This document shows, piece after piece, positions 26,825 through 35,971 of a stretch of DNA of 64,000 bases. The stretch is from positions 806,001 through 870,000 of the forward strand of contig NZ_CP012661.1 in assembly GCF_001620265.1 (NCBI RefSeq). The letters run 5' to 3'. Source of the stretch: Frigidibacter mobilis (GTDB taxonomy: Bacteria; Pseudomonadota; Alphaproteobacteria; Rhodobacterales; Rhodobacteraceae). Within the stretch, counting starts at the first letter, position 1; every line of letters begins with the position of its first letter. The notes beneath the pieces are model-generated. The model saw nothing but the letters and a program-made list of their open reading frames with translations. It did not search any database and was not told where the DNA came from. Made by a program: the position numbers and the translations under genes.

Positions 26825-27230
26825 TCTTCCCCCTCAGCGACTTCACCTCGCCGCGTACCGCCTTGGCGGTCAGGCGCCGGCGCTGGCTGCCCAATGTCGG
26901 CTTGGTCGCAATCCGCCGCTTGGGCGCCACCAGCGCCTGCCGGATCAGCTCGACCAGCCGTTCGCGCGCCAGCTCCCGGTTGCGGGCCTGGCTGCGCGTC
27001 TCCTCGGCGCGGATCACGATGGCGCCGTCCGTGGTCCAGCGCCGCCCCGCCAGCCGCTTCAGCCGGGTCTTGACCGGGCCGGGCAGATGCGGGCTGCGTT
27101 CCGCCTCGAAGCGCAGTTCCACCGCGGTCTCGACCTTGTTGACGTTCTGCCCTCCCGGCCCTTGCGAGCGGGTGAAGGACTCGGACAGCTCCCAGTCGGC
27201 CAGGGCAAGGGTCTCGGTGATGCGCAGCAT
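26808..27230 (-). CDS. arfB: Alternative ribosome-rescue peptidyl-tRNA hydrolase ArfB
   Basis: A 140-residue class I release-factor-like protein. The catalytic GGQ motif lies in SFTRSQGPGGQNVNKVETAV (about residues 25-30 for the GPGGQ). The basic C-terminal tail (RRIATKPTLGSQRRRL, ending KSLRGKIDDSE) is the part that enters the empty mRNA channel of stalled ribosomes. Length matches ArfB (about 140) rather than RF1/2. It leads the minus-strand run arfB, PLP enzyme, kinase, Nudix, pit. Confidence 0.94.
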   Translation of the reverse strand: MLRITETLALADWELSESFTRSQGPGGQNVNKVETAVELRFEAERSPHLPGPVKTRLKRLAGRRWTTDGAIVIRAEETRSQARNRELARERLVELIRQALVAPKRRIATKPTLGSQRRRLTAKAVRGEVKSLRGKIDDSE

Positions 27231-27353
27231 GGCGGCAAGCTAGCGGGTTTTGCGCGGAAGGGAAGGCGTGATGCGGGCGGCAGGGCGCGTGCACAGGACA
27301 TTCCGCCGCGACTGCGGTTTTCCGCTGCAGCCCCTCGCCCCGGAGTTGCCGCC

Positions 27354-27599
27354 ATGCCCCAGTCCCTGCCTCCGCATTACGCTCAGCGCCCACCTGCTGC
27401 TGCCGGCTCCTGTCCGCTGCGGATCCTGCTCTGTCCGCTGGTGATGCTGTGCGTCGGCGGCGCCTATGTCGCGGCGGCGATGTCGCTGGGGCATTACGGC
27501 CCCGGCACCTTTGCGCTGGCGGCCATCGTGGCGGGGGTGGCGCTGGAGCTTGTGCCCGGCATCGCCGCACAGATGAGCCCGGTGCCACCGCGCCGTTGA
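27354..27599 (+). CDS. Small two-helix membrane protein, paralogue A
   Basis: An 81-residue protein: a polar N-terminus (MPQSLPPHYAQRPPAAAG), then two membrane helices around residues 23-45 and 50-70. Core residues LCVGGAYVAAAMSLGHYG and GTFALAAIVAGVALELVPGI align with the 71-residue protein 106 bases downstream, so they are a tandem paralogous pair. No family recognised. ATG 27354 was picked because the frame upstream is antisense to arfB. Confidence 0.6.
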   Translation: MPQSLPPHYAQRPPAAAGSCPLRILLCPLVMLCVGGAYVAAAMSLGHYGPGTFALAAIVAGVALELVPGIAAQMSPVPPRR

Positions 27600-27704
27600 G
27601 GGCAGATCGTTATGGATGACAGCGGAACCCCGGACGGCGCCCGCGCGTTTCCCTTTATCGCGTGAACATCACCCCGCAACCTCTTGCCATGCAAGGAGAA
27701 TGCC

Positions 27705-27920
27705 ATGCTTCTTCCCCCTCTGCGAGCCCTCCTAGTCAGCCTATGGGTCGCCTGCATCGGCGGCGCCGTCGTCATCGCCGCCCTCACCTTGGGCTGGATC
27801 GGCTGGGGCCCCTTCGTCCTTGGGGCCGCCCTAGGTGTGATCGTCGGTGTCCCGGTCGGGATCTGGAACGCGCGCTACATCAAGCGCAAGGATCCCGACT
27901 GGCCGCCGCGCCGCGCCTGA
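27705..27920 (+). CDS. Small two-helix membrane protein, paralogue B
   Basis: A 71-residue protein with a good AAGGAG ribosome binding site at 27692-27697, two helices (about residues 8-30 and 34-55) and a basic tail IKRKDPDWPPRRA. It shares the pattern C-x-G-G-A-x-V-x-A-A-x-x-L-G ... F-x-L-x-A with the upstream paralogue. A strong terminator follows. Function unknown. Confidence 0.75.
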   Translation: MLLPPLRALLVSLWVACIGGAVVIAALTLGWIGWGPFVLGAALGVIVGVPVGIWNARYIKRKDPDWPPRRA

Positions 27921-27935
27921 CCTCCCTGGACAGCA

Positions 27936-27967
27936 AACGGGCGGCCCGCAAGGACCGCCCGTTTCGT
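27936..27967 (+). terminator. Rho-independent terminator after the small membrane protein
   Basis: AAACGGGCGG is paired with CCGCCCGTTT across a 10-base loop, with the closing T run part of the stem. It is 16 bases after the stop at 27920. Confidence 0.8.
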
Positions 27968-28002
27968 GTTGTAGGCCAATGGCTTGACCCAGAGGCGCGA
28001 GC

Positions 28003-28140
28003 CTACATCTGCGCCTGGGTCTGCGCGGCCTCGGACTGAAGGGCCTGTCCGGTGTTCTGGATATCGCGGCCGGCACCCTGCATGGTTTCGCAGGCGGCAA
28101 GGCTGGCAAGCGCCAGGAAGGCAAAGGCAAGACGGGTCAT
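28003..28140 (-). CDS. Entericidin-like small lipoprotein
   Basis: A 45-residue lipoprotein: signal MTRLAFAFLALASLAAC with the lipobox LAAC (Cys17), then ETMQGAGRDIQNTGQALQSE, the amphipathic pattern of the entericidin A/B family. Entericidins are small envelope lipoproteins, in enteric bacteria linked to stress-induced lysis control; the role in this group is unproved. ATG 28140 gives the complete signal peptide. It lies in a cluster of small envelope genes. Confidence 0.85.
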   Translation of the reverse strand: MTRLAFAFLALASLAACETMQGAGRDIQNTGQALQSEAAQTQAQM

Positions 28141-28290
28141 TCCGGTCTCCTGTTGGTCATGATCCAGCTTCCAACGCGGTGGGGTGGCGCGGGTTCCGCG
28201 ATATTCTGCAACCGCGAAAAAGATCGTTGTCATGGCAGCGCCCGCGCCGCCGTTAAACACCCCTTAACCTTGTTCCGGCACATTCGGTCC

Positions 28291-28590
28291 ATGCCCCTGA
28301 TTGTCCTTCTTTGCCTTCTCCTCGCCGCCTGTGCCTCGCCGGCACCGCAGTTCTTTGGCGCGGCCCGCCACGATATCACGCTCTCCGGCATCGACTTCGT
28401 GGTGTTCCACAAGGGGGACCGGGCCGAGGTGATCCGGATGGGCTATCTTGCCCGCCCCGCCCGCGCGGCCGTGCCCGCGCTGATGCTGGAGGCGGCAGAG
28501 CGTACCACCGGCTGCCGCGTCGTTCCCGGCAGCGCGGTCACCGGCCTGCCCGGCGACACCGGCGAGATGCGGCTGAGGCTGGACTGCTGA
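28291..28590 (+). CDS. Small lipoprotein of unknown function
   Basis: A 99-residue protein with a lipoprotein signal (MPLIVLLCLLLAACASPAP, lipobox LAAC, Cys15) and a compact domain starting ARHDITLSGIDFVVFHKG and ending in a Cys (RLRLDC), with another Cys in TTGCRVVPGS that could form a disulfide with it. No family recognised. Convergent with the outer-membrane protein gene. Confidence 0.75.
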   Translation: MPLIVLLCLLLAACASPAPQFFGAARHDITLSGIDFVVFHKGDRAEVIRMGYLARPARAAVPALMLEAAERTTGCRVVPGSAVTGLPGDTGEMRLRLDC

Positions 28591-28609
28591 AGCGCGGGCC
28601 TGCTGCCGG

Positions 28610-28680
28610 CGCGGGGGCTGTCTGCCCCCCACGGCCTGCGGCCTCCCCCCCGAGGATATTTGGACAAGGCAAAGGGGAAG
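28610..28680 (-). repeat. Dispersed intergenic palindromic element, copy 2
   Basis: On the minus strand: CTTTGCCTTGTCCAAATATCC, followed by a G run, a GGCCGCAGGCC palindrome and a GGGGGGCAGACAGCCCCC hairpin. It is a variant of the element at 10336, 31942 and 52956. It lies 20 bases after the lipoprotein stop, between convergent genes. Confidence 0.7.
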
Positions 28681-28778
28681 GGCGCGGGTCTGGCTGCTGC
28701 GGGGCGAGGTGAGAAGGGCGGCGGCCGGTTCGCGCGAGAGCGCAGATGGGCGGAATTGCCAGTAATATATTGATTTAA

Positions 28779-28815
28779 AACAAAAAGACGGCCCGATTTG
28801 GGGCCGCCTGTCTGC
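28779..28815 (-). terminator. Rho-independent terminator of the outer-membrane protein gene
   Basis: On the minus strand GGCGGCCC and GGGCCGTC form a stem around CAAAT, followed by TTTTTGTTTT. It is about 20 bases past the stop at 28836. Confidence 0.88.
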
Positions 28816-28835
28816 GCATATCTGTTGTCCCGGGA

Positions 28836-29543
28836 TCAGAAGCGGTAGTTCAGACCCGCACGCACGGCGTGGATTTCATGGTCCACATCGGCGCTCTCGC
28901 CCAGGCCGCCAGCCTGGAAGCGGCCTTCGAGGTTGGTGTAGAGATATTCACCCTTGGCCGACCAGTTGTCGTTGATCGCATATTCGGCGCCGAAGCCGGC
29001 CGAGTAACCGGTCATGGTGTTGTTGTCGTCATAAACCGTCGTGCCGCCCGACTCGAAGGCATAGTCGGCATCCGCGGCGGCAAAGCCGACGGTCGCATAG
29101 GGCATCCAGCGGCCCATGTCATAGCCGATGCGGCCGCGCAGGGTGGCCATCGAGTTGATCTCGACATCGTATTCGTCGGTCGAAAGGTCGAAGCTGCCAT
29201 TGTCGCTGAGGTTGGCCTTGGCGATATCGGCCTCGACACCGTAGACCCAGTTGCCGGACTGGAAGTTGTAGCCGCCGGTCAGACCGACAAGGCCGCCGGT
29301 GGGATTGGGCTGGCTGTCGGGCGACAGGCCTGCGTCATCGGTGATGTCGACATCGTCATCGGCATAGCCGAGGAACACGCCTGCATAGCCGCCGGCCCAG
29401 TTCGAGGGAGCGGCGACGGGCGCAGGTGCGTAGACCGGCGCCGCTTCATAGACCGGCTCGGTCAGGCCGCCGGCGAGGGCGGGCAGCGCCAGGGTGGCGC
29501 CTGCGGCGGCAAGGAGGGGAAGCGAATACTTGGAAAGGGTCAT
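28836..29543 (-). CDS. Outer-membrane beta-barrel protein, Omp25/porin-like
   Basis: A 235-residue outer-membrane protein: signal peptide 1-24 (ending ALPALAGG), a Pro/Ala-Val-Tyr linker (VYEAAPVYAPAPVAAP), then an eight-strand-type barrel starting NWAGGYAGVFLGYADDD. It includes GAEYAINDNWSAKGEYLYTN and ends HAVRAGLNYRF with the required C-terminal Phe. It is typical of the alphaproteobacterial Omp25/Omp31 group. Composition is less GC-extreme than its neighbours, as highly expressed genes often are, and it has its own terminator. Confidence 0.9.
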   Translation of the reverse strand: MTLSKYSLPLLAAAGATLALPALAGGLTEPVYEAAPVYAPAPVAAPSNWAGGYAGVFLGYADDDVDITDDAGLSPDSQPNPTGGLVGLTGGYNFQSGNWVYGVEADIAKANLSDNGSFDLSTDEYDVEINSMATLRGRIGYDMGRWMPYATVGFAAADADYAFESGGTTVYDDNNTMTGYSAGFGAEYAINDNWSAKGEYLYTNLEGRFQAGGLGESADVDHEIHAVRAGLNYRF

Positions 29544-29771
29544 GACTGTCTCCGGTTCGTTTTTCTGCGCCGGGGCCGCAATGCTCGATCAGCCGCCGAC
29601 GTCGCGGAGATAACGTCCGGTTTGAGGCCGGGTTCCAGTCCATTCGCCGTGAGGGAGAGGGCAGGGGCGCGCGATGCGCGGCATCTTGCAGCCTGCGCTC
29701 ACGCTTGCCGACAGCGCTGAAACATACCGGAGAGTTCACTTTTAGTTGGTTTGACGCTGTCGCGCGCCCGG

Positions 29772-30680
29772 TCAGCCCGCTGCGGCGTAGTCCACCGGAG
29801 TGGCATGCCAGCCCGTCGCCCGCTTCTTCCAGAACAGGTCCTTGAGTGCGGTGGAGACCGGCCCCGGCGCGTCATTGTTCATGCGGCGCCCGTCGATGCG
29901 GGCAGCAGGCATGATCCCGCCCGCTGTGGTGCAACCGAAGATCTCATCCGCGGCACGGAATTCCTCGGCCGGAATGTCGCGCAGCTCCAGCGGCAGGCCA
30001 AGCTCGGCGCAGAGCTCCATCACCGAGGCGCGGGTGATGCCATCGAGCGCGCCGGTGGCGGGCGTGGCGACCACGCCGCCGATGACGCAGAACACGTTGA
30101 AGCCCGGGCCTTCGGTCACATTGCCGGCACCGTCCAGCAGCACGGCGAAATCGGCACCCGCATCCAGCGCCTCGAACTGGCCTTCGGTCAGGTCGCCCCA
30201 GTGGAAGTTCTTCACCCGCGGATCGAAACTCTCGGGGGGGATTCGGCGGACCTTTGGGATCATCAGGTGCATCCCGCGGTCGATCATCTCGGGGCTGGCG
30301 ACCCAGACCCAGGGCACGGCGTAGCACATGAGGTAGCTTGGCGCGTAGGCCGGGTGGCGCGGCGCGCCGGGGGCCGGGCTGGCGCGCAGGCAGTCCATCG
30401 CCACATAGGCATCGCGCAGGCCCGAGAGGGCGACCACCCGGTGCAGGATGGCGCGGATCCGGTCATCGCTTTCCGGCGGCGCCATCCGCAGCCGGGTCAT
30501 CGAGGCGCGGAAGCGGCGCAGGTGATCCTCCAGCCGGAAGAAGGCGCCGTCCCGCACGCCGACCACGTCATAGGTCACGTCCGAGCGGCGATAGCCCCAA
30601 TGGGTGACGGGGATCCTGGCCTCGGCCAGCGGCATGAACTCGCCATTCAGGTAGGCGGCGCCCCGGGACATGTCGGTCAT
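29772..30680 (-). CDS. Class IV PLP aminotransferase, resembling (R)-amine transaminases
   Basis: A 302-residue fold type IV enzyme. The PLP lysine is in PRVKNFHWGDL, the cofactor-phosphate region has GNVTEGPGFNVFCV, and TTAGGIMPAARIDGR closes the site. The N-terminal stretch HWGYRRSDVTYDVVGVRDG, then FFRLEDHLRRFRASM, is strikingly like the SDLTYDV / FFRLDDH pattern of fungal and Arthrobacter (R)-selective amine transaminases as I remember them. The ATG overlaps the stop of the enolase-superfamily gene (ATGA). Substrate unknown. Confidence 0.85.
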   Translation of the reverse strand: MTDMSRGAAYLNGEFMPLAEARIPVTHWGYRRSDVTYDVVGVRDGAFFRLEDHLRRFRASMTRLRMAPPESDDRIRAILHRVVALSGLRDAYVAMDCLRASPAPGAPRHPAYAPSYLMCYAVPWVWVASPEMIDRGMHLMIPKVRRIPPESFDPRVKNFHWGDLTEGQFEALDAGADFAVLLDGAGNVTEGPGFNVFCVIGGVVATPATGALDGITRASVMELCAELGLPLELRDIPAEEFRAADEIFGCTTAGGIMPAARIDGRRMNNDAPGPVSTALKDLFWKKRATGWHATPVDYAAAG

Positions 30681-31921
30681 GCGGGCTCTCCGGTCCGCGG
30701 CGCACCGCCCTCGAAGCGGTTGGGGCGGCGATAGTCGCAAGGCGCCTCCTGCATTTCCAGATGCAGGCGGCTGCCGTCATAGGGATGGGCGCGGGCGAGG
30801 TCCTCGTCGAACTCGATGCCGAGGCCGGGGCCGGTGGGGGCGGTCACATAGCCGTCTTCCCAGTGCAGGCGGTTGCCGGTCAGCGCCATGTGGAAGGCGC
30901 CGCCGGTCTCGATGGTTTCCACCATCAGCAGGTTGGGGATCGAGGCGCCCAGATGCAGGTTGGCGGCCCATTCCACCGGCCCGGCATAAAGGTGCGGGGC
31001 CAGCTGCGCGGTGAACACCTCGGCGACGGCGGCGATCTTCTTGCCCTCCCAGATGCCCCCGGCGCGGCCGAGTGCGGGCTGCAGGATGCGGCTGGCGCCG
31101 GCGCGCAGCACGGCGGCGAACTCGCCCTTGGTGGTCAGCCGCTCGCCGGTGGCGATGGGCACCCGCACCGCACGCGCCACCTCGGCCAGATCGAGGGTGG
31201 CGTCGGGCGGGATCGGTTCTTCATACCACAGCGGCTTGTAGGCCTCGATCGCCTGTCCCATGCGGATCGCACCTGCCACGCTGAACTGGCCGTGGGTGCC
31301 GAACAGAAGGTCGGCGCGCTCGCCCACCGCCTGGCGGATCTTTGCGCAGAACTCGGCGGAGCGGGTGATGTCGGAGAAGGCCGGCTCATGCCCGCCGCGG
31401 AGGGTGTAGGGACCGGCGGGATCGAACTTCACCGCGGTGAAGCCCTGCGCGACGGCGCGCGCCGCGGCCTCGGCGGTGGCATCGGCATCGACCCAGAAGT
31501 TGACGGGGTCATCGCCGGGGCCCGGATAAAGGTAGGTGTAGCTGCGCAGTCGCTCGTTCACGCAGCCCCCCAGCAGCGCCCAGACCGGGCGGTTACGGGC
31601 CTTGCCCAGGATGTCCCAGCAGGCGATCTCCAGCCCCGAGAAGGCGCCGATCACCGTGGGGTCGGGCCGCTGGGTGAAGCCCGAGGAATAGGCGCGGCGG
31701 AACATCATCTCGACGTCTTCGGGGGACGATCCCTGCATGTGCCGCGCGAACACATCCTCGATCACCGCGACCATCGCTTTCGGCCCGACGGTGGAGGCGT
31801 AGCACTCGCCATAACCGGTGATCCCGTCATCGGTGGTGATCTTCGGAAAGATCCAGTAGCGCCCGCCCCAACCGGGGGCGGGGGGCGCGACGACGAAGAT
31901 CTCGAGGTCCTTGAGCTTCAT
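30677..31921 (-). CDS. Mandelate racemase/muconate lactonizing enzyme family protein
   Basis: A 414-residue enolase-superfamily enzyme, probably an acid-sugar dehydratase or racemase. N-terminal capping domain to about residue 130, then the barrel: AVKFDP (base strand), an unusual LLFGTHGQF where the first metal ligand normally sits, WYEEPIPPD and IATGERL for further metal ligands, and APHLYAGPVEWAA with the catalytic His. It is coupled to the class IV aminotransferase, suggesting one catabolic route. Substrate not assignable from sequence alone. Confidence 0.87.
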   Translation of the reverse strand: MKLKDLEIFVVAPPAPGWGGRYWIFPKITTDDGITGYGECYASTVGPKAMVAVIEDVFARHMQGSSPEDVEMMFRRAYSSGFTQRPDPTVIGAFSGLEIACWDILGKARNRPVWALLGGCVNERLRSYTYLYPGPGDDPVNFWVDADATAEAAARAVAQGFTAVKFDPAGPYTLRGGHEPAFSDITRSAEFCAKIRQAVGERADLLFGTHGQFSVAGAIRMGQAIEAYKPLWYEEPIPPDATLDLAEVARAVRVPIATGERLTTKGEFAAVLRAGASRILQPALGRAGGIWEGKKIAAVAEVFTAQLAPHLYAGPVEWAANLHLGASIPNLLMVETIETGGAFHMALTGNRLHWEDGYVTAPTGPGLGIEFDEDLARAHPYDGSRLHLEMQEAPCDYRRPNRFEGGAPRTGEPA

Positions 31922-31941
31922 GGGGCGGCTCCTTGGTGGTG

Positions 31942-32010
31942 GACGGCCGGGGGCTTCGCGCCCCCGGACCCCCGCAGGATATTTTCCCCAGCAAGAAGGG
32001 GAGGGGCGCG
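31942..32010 (-). repeat. Dispersed intergenic palindromic element, copy 3
   Basis: On the minus strand: CCCTTCTTGCTGGGGAAAAT, then ATCC, a GGGGGTCCGGGGGC run and its complement GCCCCCGG. It closely matches copy 4 at 52956 over the CTTCTTGCTGGGG core. It sits between the MFS gene and the enolase-superfamily gene, both minus strand. Confidence 0.75.
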
Positions 32011-32030
32011 CTTCGAGGGAATGCTAGGCG

Positions 32031-33251
32031 TCAGGCGGGGACGGGGTCTCGCGGGTGGGCGACAAGCAGGATCACGCAAACGACCATCAGGACGGCGGAG
32101 AGCAGGAAGGGCGCGCCGGGGGCGTAGAACGCGGCCTGGGGCTGCGTGAAGGCGCCGAAGGTGGCGGTCATCACCAGCGGCGAGACGATCATCGCCACCG
32201 CGCCGATACTGGCCAGCACGCCCTGCAGCTCGCCCTGCTGGTCGGCGGGGGCGGCGCGCGACATGCTCGCCTGCAGCGCTGGCATCACGATGCCGCCAAG
32301 CGCGGCCACCGGCGTGAAGACCAGCGCCAGCGCGCCCGAGGTGACGAAGCCGTAGAAGAGGAAGGTCGCAAGCTCTGCCACCATGCCCCAGAGCACGGCG
32401 CCGCGATCCCCCAGCTGGCGGATCGCCGGGCCGACCAGCAGCGCCTGCACCAGCGCGATGCAGAGACCGAAGGCGGCGAGCGAGAGGCCGATCATCCAGC
32501 TGTCCCAGCCGAAGCGCGCCTTGCCATAGAAGGACCAGATCACCGGGTAGACGTGGAAGCCCACCGAATAGACGAACAGCACCAGCAGCATCCGCTGCAG
32601 CCCCGGCAGCCGGCCGATGGCGCGAAACGAGGCCAGCGGATTGGCCCGCGCCCAGGAGAAGGGGCGGCGGATCGCGTCGGTCACGGTTTCCGGCAGCACG
32701 ACCCATCCCAGGCACAGGTTCGCCGCCGCCATCGCCGCAGCGGCATAGAAGGGCGCGCGGGTGTCAATGCCGGCCAGCAGCCCGCCGATCAGCGGCCCGG
32801 CGACGAAGCCCACGCCAAAGGCCGCGCCGATCAGGCCGAAGTTCTTCGCCCGCTCATCCGGCGCCGAGATGTCGGCGATATAGGCACCGGCGGCGGCATG
32901 GGTCGCCGCCGTGATCCCGGCAATGACGCGCCCGACCAGCAGCAGCCAGACGGTATGGGCGACCGACATCAGCAGGTAATCCGCCGTCATCACCGCCAGC
33001 GCCGAGAGCAGCACCGGGCGGCGGCCATAGCGGTCCGACAGGTTGCCGACGATGGGGCCGAACACGAACTGCATCGCCGCATAGGCGGTGGCCAATACCC
33101 CGCCCCAGAGAGCGGCATTGGCGACGGTGCCGCCCGTCACCTCTTCCAGCAGGTCCGGCATCACCGGGAAGATCAGCCCGACGCCGATGGAATCTATGGC
33201 GACGGTCAGCAGGATGAAGGTCAGGGCGAGGCGGGGTTGCACGGCTGGCAT
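32031..33251 (-). CDS. MFS transporter, TCR/Tet-like
   Basis: A 406-residue 12-helix major facilitator. The loop 2-3 motif is present as [14 protein letters not shown], and the motif C-like [18 protein letters not shown] in helix 5 marks antiporter-type members of the DHA1 group. It resembles the TetA/TCR family, but the setting among catabolic genes may mean efflux or uptake of a metabolite rather than an antibiotic. ATG 33251 was chosen; the frame continues upstream without family match. Confidence 0.87.
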   Translation of the reverse strand: MPAVQPRLALTFILLTVAIDSIGVGLIFPVMPDLLEEVTGGTVANAALWGGVLATAYAAMQFVFGPIVGNLSDRYGRRPVLLSALAVMTADYLLMSVAHTVWLLLVGRVIAGITAATHAAAGAYIADISAPDERAKNFGLIGAAFGVGFVAGPLIGGLLAGIDTRAPFYAAAAMAAANLCLGWVVLPETVTDAIRRPFSWARANPLASFRAIGRLPGLQRMLLVLFVYSVGFHVYPVIWSFYGKARFGWDSWMIGLSLAAFGLCIALVQALLVGPAIRQLGDRGAVLWGMVAELATFLFYGFVTSGALALVFTPVAALGGIVMPALQASMSRAAPADQQGELQGVLASIGAVAMIVSPLVMTATFGAFTQPQAAFYAPGAPFLLSAVLMVVCVILLVAHPRDPVPA

Positions 33252-33354
33252 GGCTGGCTCCGGGGGGTGGCGGCCTCGGGCAGGCCGCGCCCTTGGTAGA
33301 GCCGGTTTGCGACGTGCCGTCAAAGGGGGATGCGGCTGGATGCCGGGGCGGCGG

Positions 33355-34091
33355 TCAGAGGGTCGCCAGATCCGCCAGCAGCCGCGCCAGCCTGTCCGGC
33401 TGGCTGAGCTGCGGGAAATGGCCGGCGGGCAGGGACAGCACCGCGTCGCAGGGGCTGGCGGCGATCATGTCGCGCTGCAGGGCGGGGGTGATGGTGCGAT
33501 CCTCCTCGCACAGCACATAGGCCCGGGGCAGGCGACCGAAATTGCCCGGCGTCAGGGCAATGCGGTCGGTCTGCGGTCGGTTCGGCTGCGGGCCTATCGC
33601 CGCGGCCAGCACCATCTGCGCCGCAGGGGACGCATCTTGCGCCAGCAGCGGCAATGCGGCGGCGGCATCCAGCACCGTTGTGCCCGGCCGCGGGCCGGAG
33701 AGCACGGCGGGGCGGATGGTGGGCGGCTGGCGCTTCATCAGGTCCAGCAGGCTCTCGCCGTTCCGGGGCAGGAAGGCGCAGACATAGACCAGCCGCGCCA
33801 CATGTTCGGGCGCAAGCTCGGCGGCAGCGGAAATCGCCATGCCGCCCATCGAATGCCCGACCAGCAGGGAAGGGGGCCGGCGCGCAGGATCTCGGCCAGC
33901 CGTCCTGCGTAATCGGCCAGCGTGACCGATGCAGGATCGGCGGGGTCATCGCCATGCCCCGGCAGATCGGGGGTGATGACCGCGTGACCAAGCGCGGCCA
34001 GGCGCGCGGGCACCTCGCCCCAGGTGCTGGCCCGGCTCCAGGCGCCGTGGACAAGGACGATGCGGCGGGCGTCAGACACGGGTTCAGACAT
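33355..34091 (-). CDS. Alpha/beta hydrolase, EstC-like, frame broken once
   Basis: A roughly 245-residue esterase-type alpha/beta hydrolase. The start reads RRIVLVHGAWSRASTWGEVP, the nucleophile elbow (after repair) LLVGHSMGGMA, and the catalytic His is in LPAGHFPQLSQPDRLA. The first 75 residues and the rest lie in different frames because one C is missing from the run at 33872-33876. The ATG overlaps the end of the next hydrolase upstream. Substrate unknown. Confidence 0.83.
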
Positions 34092-34871
34092 GGGCGATCT
34101 CCTCCAGGAACCGGGCCAGCAGCGCCGCCCATTCGGCCGGCTTGTCCACCGGGGGCACATGGCCGGCGCCGCGGATCAGCGCGAAACGGGCGCCGCGGAT
34201 CACGCCGGCGGTCTCGCGCACAAGGTCGGGCGGGGTCGAGCCGTCCTCGGTGCCGGCGATCACCAGCGTCGGCAGCGTCAGGCCGGATGTGGGCGTGATG
34301 AAATCGGTGCCGGCGATGGCGGCGCAGGCCCCGGCATAACCCTCGGGCGGCGTGGCGCGCAGACGGTCTTGCCACAGCAGCGCTTCGGGCTGGTGCGCGC
34401 GCGCGGCGGGAACCAGCGGGCGATCTGCGCCTCGGCCAGCGCGTCCATCCCGCCGGCCTGCACCGCCGCGATCCGGCCTTGCCAGATCGCCTGCGTGGCG
34501 ATCTTGACCGCGGTGTTCGACAGCACCATCGCGCGCACCAGATCCAGCCGCTTGACCGCCAGCCCCTGCGCCACCAGCCCGCCGATCGACAGGCCGACGA
34601 AGACCGCATCCTTGGCGCCGAGGCTGTCCATCAGCCGCTCGGCATCGCGGATCAGCGCCCCCATCGTATAGGGGGCGGGCGGCACGCTGCTTTGCCCATG
34701 ACCGCGCAGGTCATAGCGGATCAGCCGAAGCGCGGGGGGCAGCAGCGGGATCACCGCATCCCACAGCCGCAGATCGGTGCCAAGCGCATGGGCGAACACG
34801 ACAGGCGCGCCGGCCGGGTTGCCATCCTCGCGCCAGTTCAGCTGTACGTCGCCCAGATCGCAGATCGGCAT
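34084..34871 (-). CDS. Alpha/beta hydrolase, 3-oxoadipate enol-lactonase-like, frame broken once
   Basis: A 262-residue (after repair) hydrolase resembling PcaD: FAHALGTDLRLWDAVIPLLP, RYDLRGHGQSSVPPAPYTM, and nucleophile elbow VGLSIGGLVAQGLA; the catalytic His is in RGAGHVPPVDKPAEWAALLA. One base is missing near 34408-34410, splitting it after IARWFP. It overlaps the next hydrolase by 8 bases. No other protocatechuate-pathway genes are in the window, so the specific lactonase role is unproved. Confidence 0.83.
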
Positions 34872-34988
34872 ATGTGGCTCTCCTGGCGCAGCGCGCAGTA
34901 TGGTGTGGCTGCATGTCCTATTCGTGCAAGCGGCCCCTGCGCGCTCAGCCCTGTTTCATCGCAGGAGGCCAGAAGTTCAACACCCCCG

Positions 34989-35971
34989 TCAGTCTCCGGT
35001 GCCGAACCGCGCCAGCGCCTCGCTGAACATGGCGCCGTCCACGTTCCCGCCCGAGGCGATGCAGATCACCGCGTCGCCCTCAATCTGATCGGCGCGGAAC
35101 AGGGCGGCGGCGAAGGCCACCGCGCCGCCCGGTTCCAGCACGATCTTCAGCCGCGAGAAGGCCACCGCCATCGCCCGCAGCGCCTCGTCATCGCTGACCA
35201 CCAGCCCGGGGCCGCAGAGGCGCTGCAAGATCGGGAAGGTCAGCGCGCCGGGTTCGGGGGTGACGATGGCATCGCAGATCGAGCCCGACAGGGCGGCATT
35301 GCGGCGGATCGCGCCAGCCGCCAAGGAGCGGGCGGTATCGTCAAAGCCTGCCGGTTCCGCCGGCCGTGCCCGCAGCCCCGGGGCGCGCGCCTCCAGCGCC
35401 AGCGCGATGCCCGCGGTCAGTCCGCCGCCGCCGCAGCAGGTCAGCACATCGGCGCGGGTCACCCCCGCCTCGGCCGCCTGCTCGGCGATCTCCAGCCCGC
35501 AGGTGCCTTGCCCGGCAATCACCTCGGGCTCGTCATAGGGGCGGATCAGCGTCAGCCCGCGCTCCGTCGCCAGCGCGGCGCCGATGGCATCGCGGTCCTC
35601 GGCGCTGCGGTCATAGAGCACCACCTCGGCCCAAGCGTGCGGGTGTTGTCGATCTTCAGCCGCGGCGCATCGGCGGGCATCACGATCACCGCGGGCGCGC
35701 CGAAGGCCCGCGCCGCCGCCGCCACGCCCTGCGCGTGGTTGCCCGAGGAATAGGCGATCACGCCGCGCGCCCGCGCCTCGGGCGTCAGCGCCGACAGCGC
35801 CGACCAGCCGCCGCGGGCCTTGAACGAGCCGGTGTGCTGCAGGCATTCGGCCTTGACCAGCACCCGCCGTCCCGCCAGCGCATCGACGAAGGGCGAGGAC
35901 AGCAGCGGCGTGCGGCGGATATGCCCCGCCATCCGCGCGGCGGCGGCCTCGATACGGGTGATGTCGGTCAT
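34989..35971 (-). CDS. Serine/threonine dehydratase-like PLP enzyme, frame broken once
   Basis: A fold type II PLP enzyme of 327 residues after repair. The PLP lysine is in QHTGSFKARGG, SSGNHAQGVAAAARAFG contacts the substrate carboxylate, and CCGGGGLTAGIAL is the phosphate-binding glycine loop. There is no C-terminal ACT domain, so it is the catabolic or racemase-like type. One G is missing from the GGG at 35630-35632 (plus-strand CCC). The ATG overlaps the following hydrolase stop (ATGA), forming a run with that gene and the dehalogenase. Confidence 0.87.

Noticed and set aside
32031..33251. Tetracycline resistance gene
   Set aside because: TCR/Tet-like MFS proteins are numerous and mostly not drug pumps; the context is catabolic.
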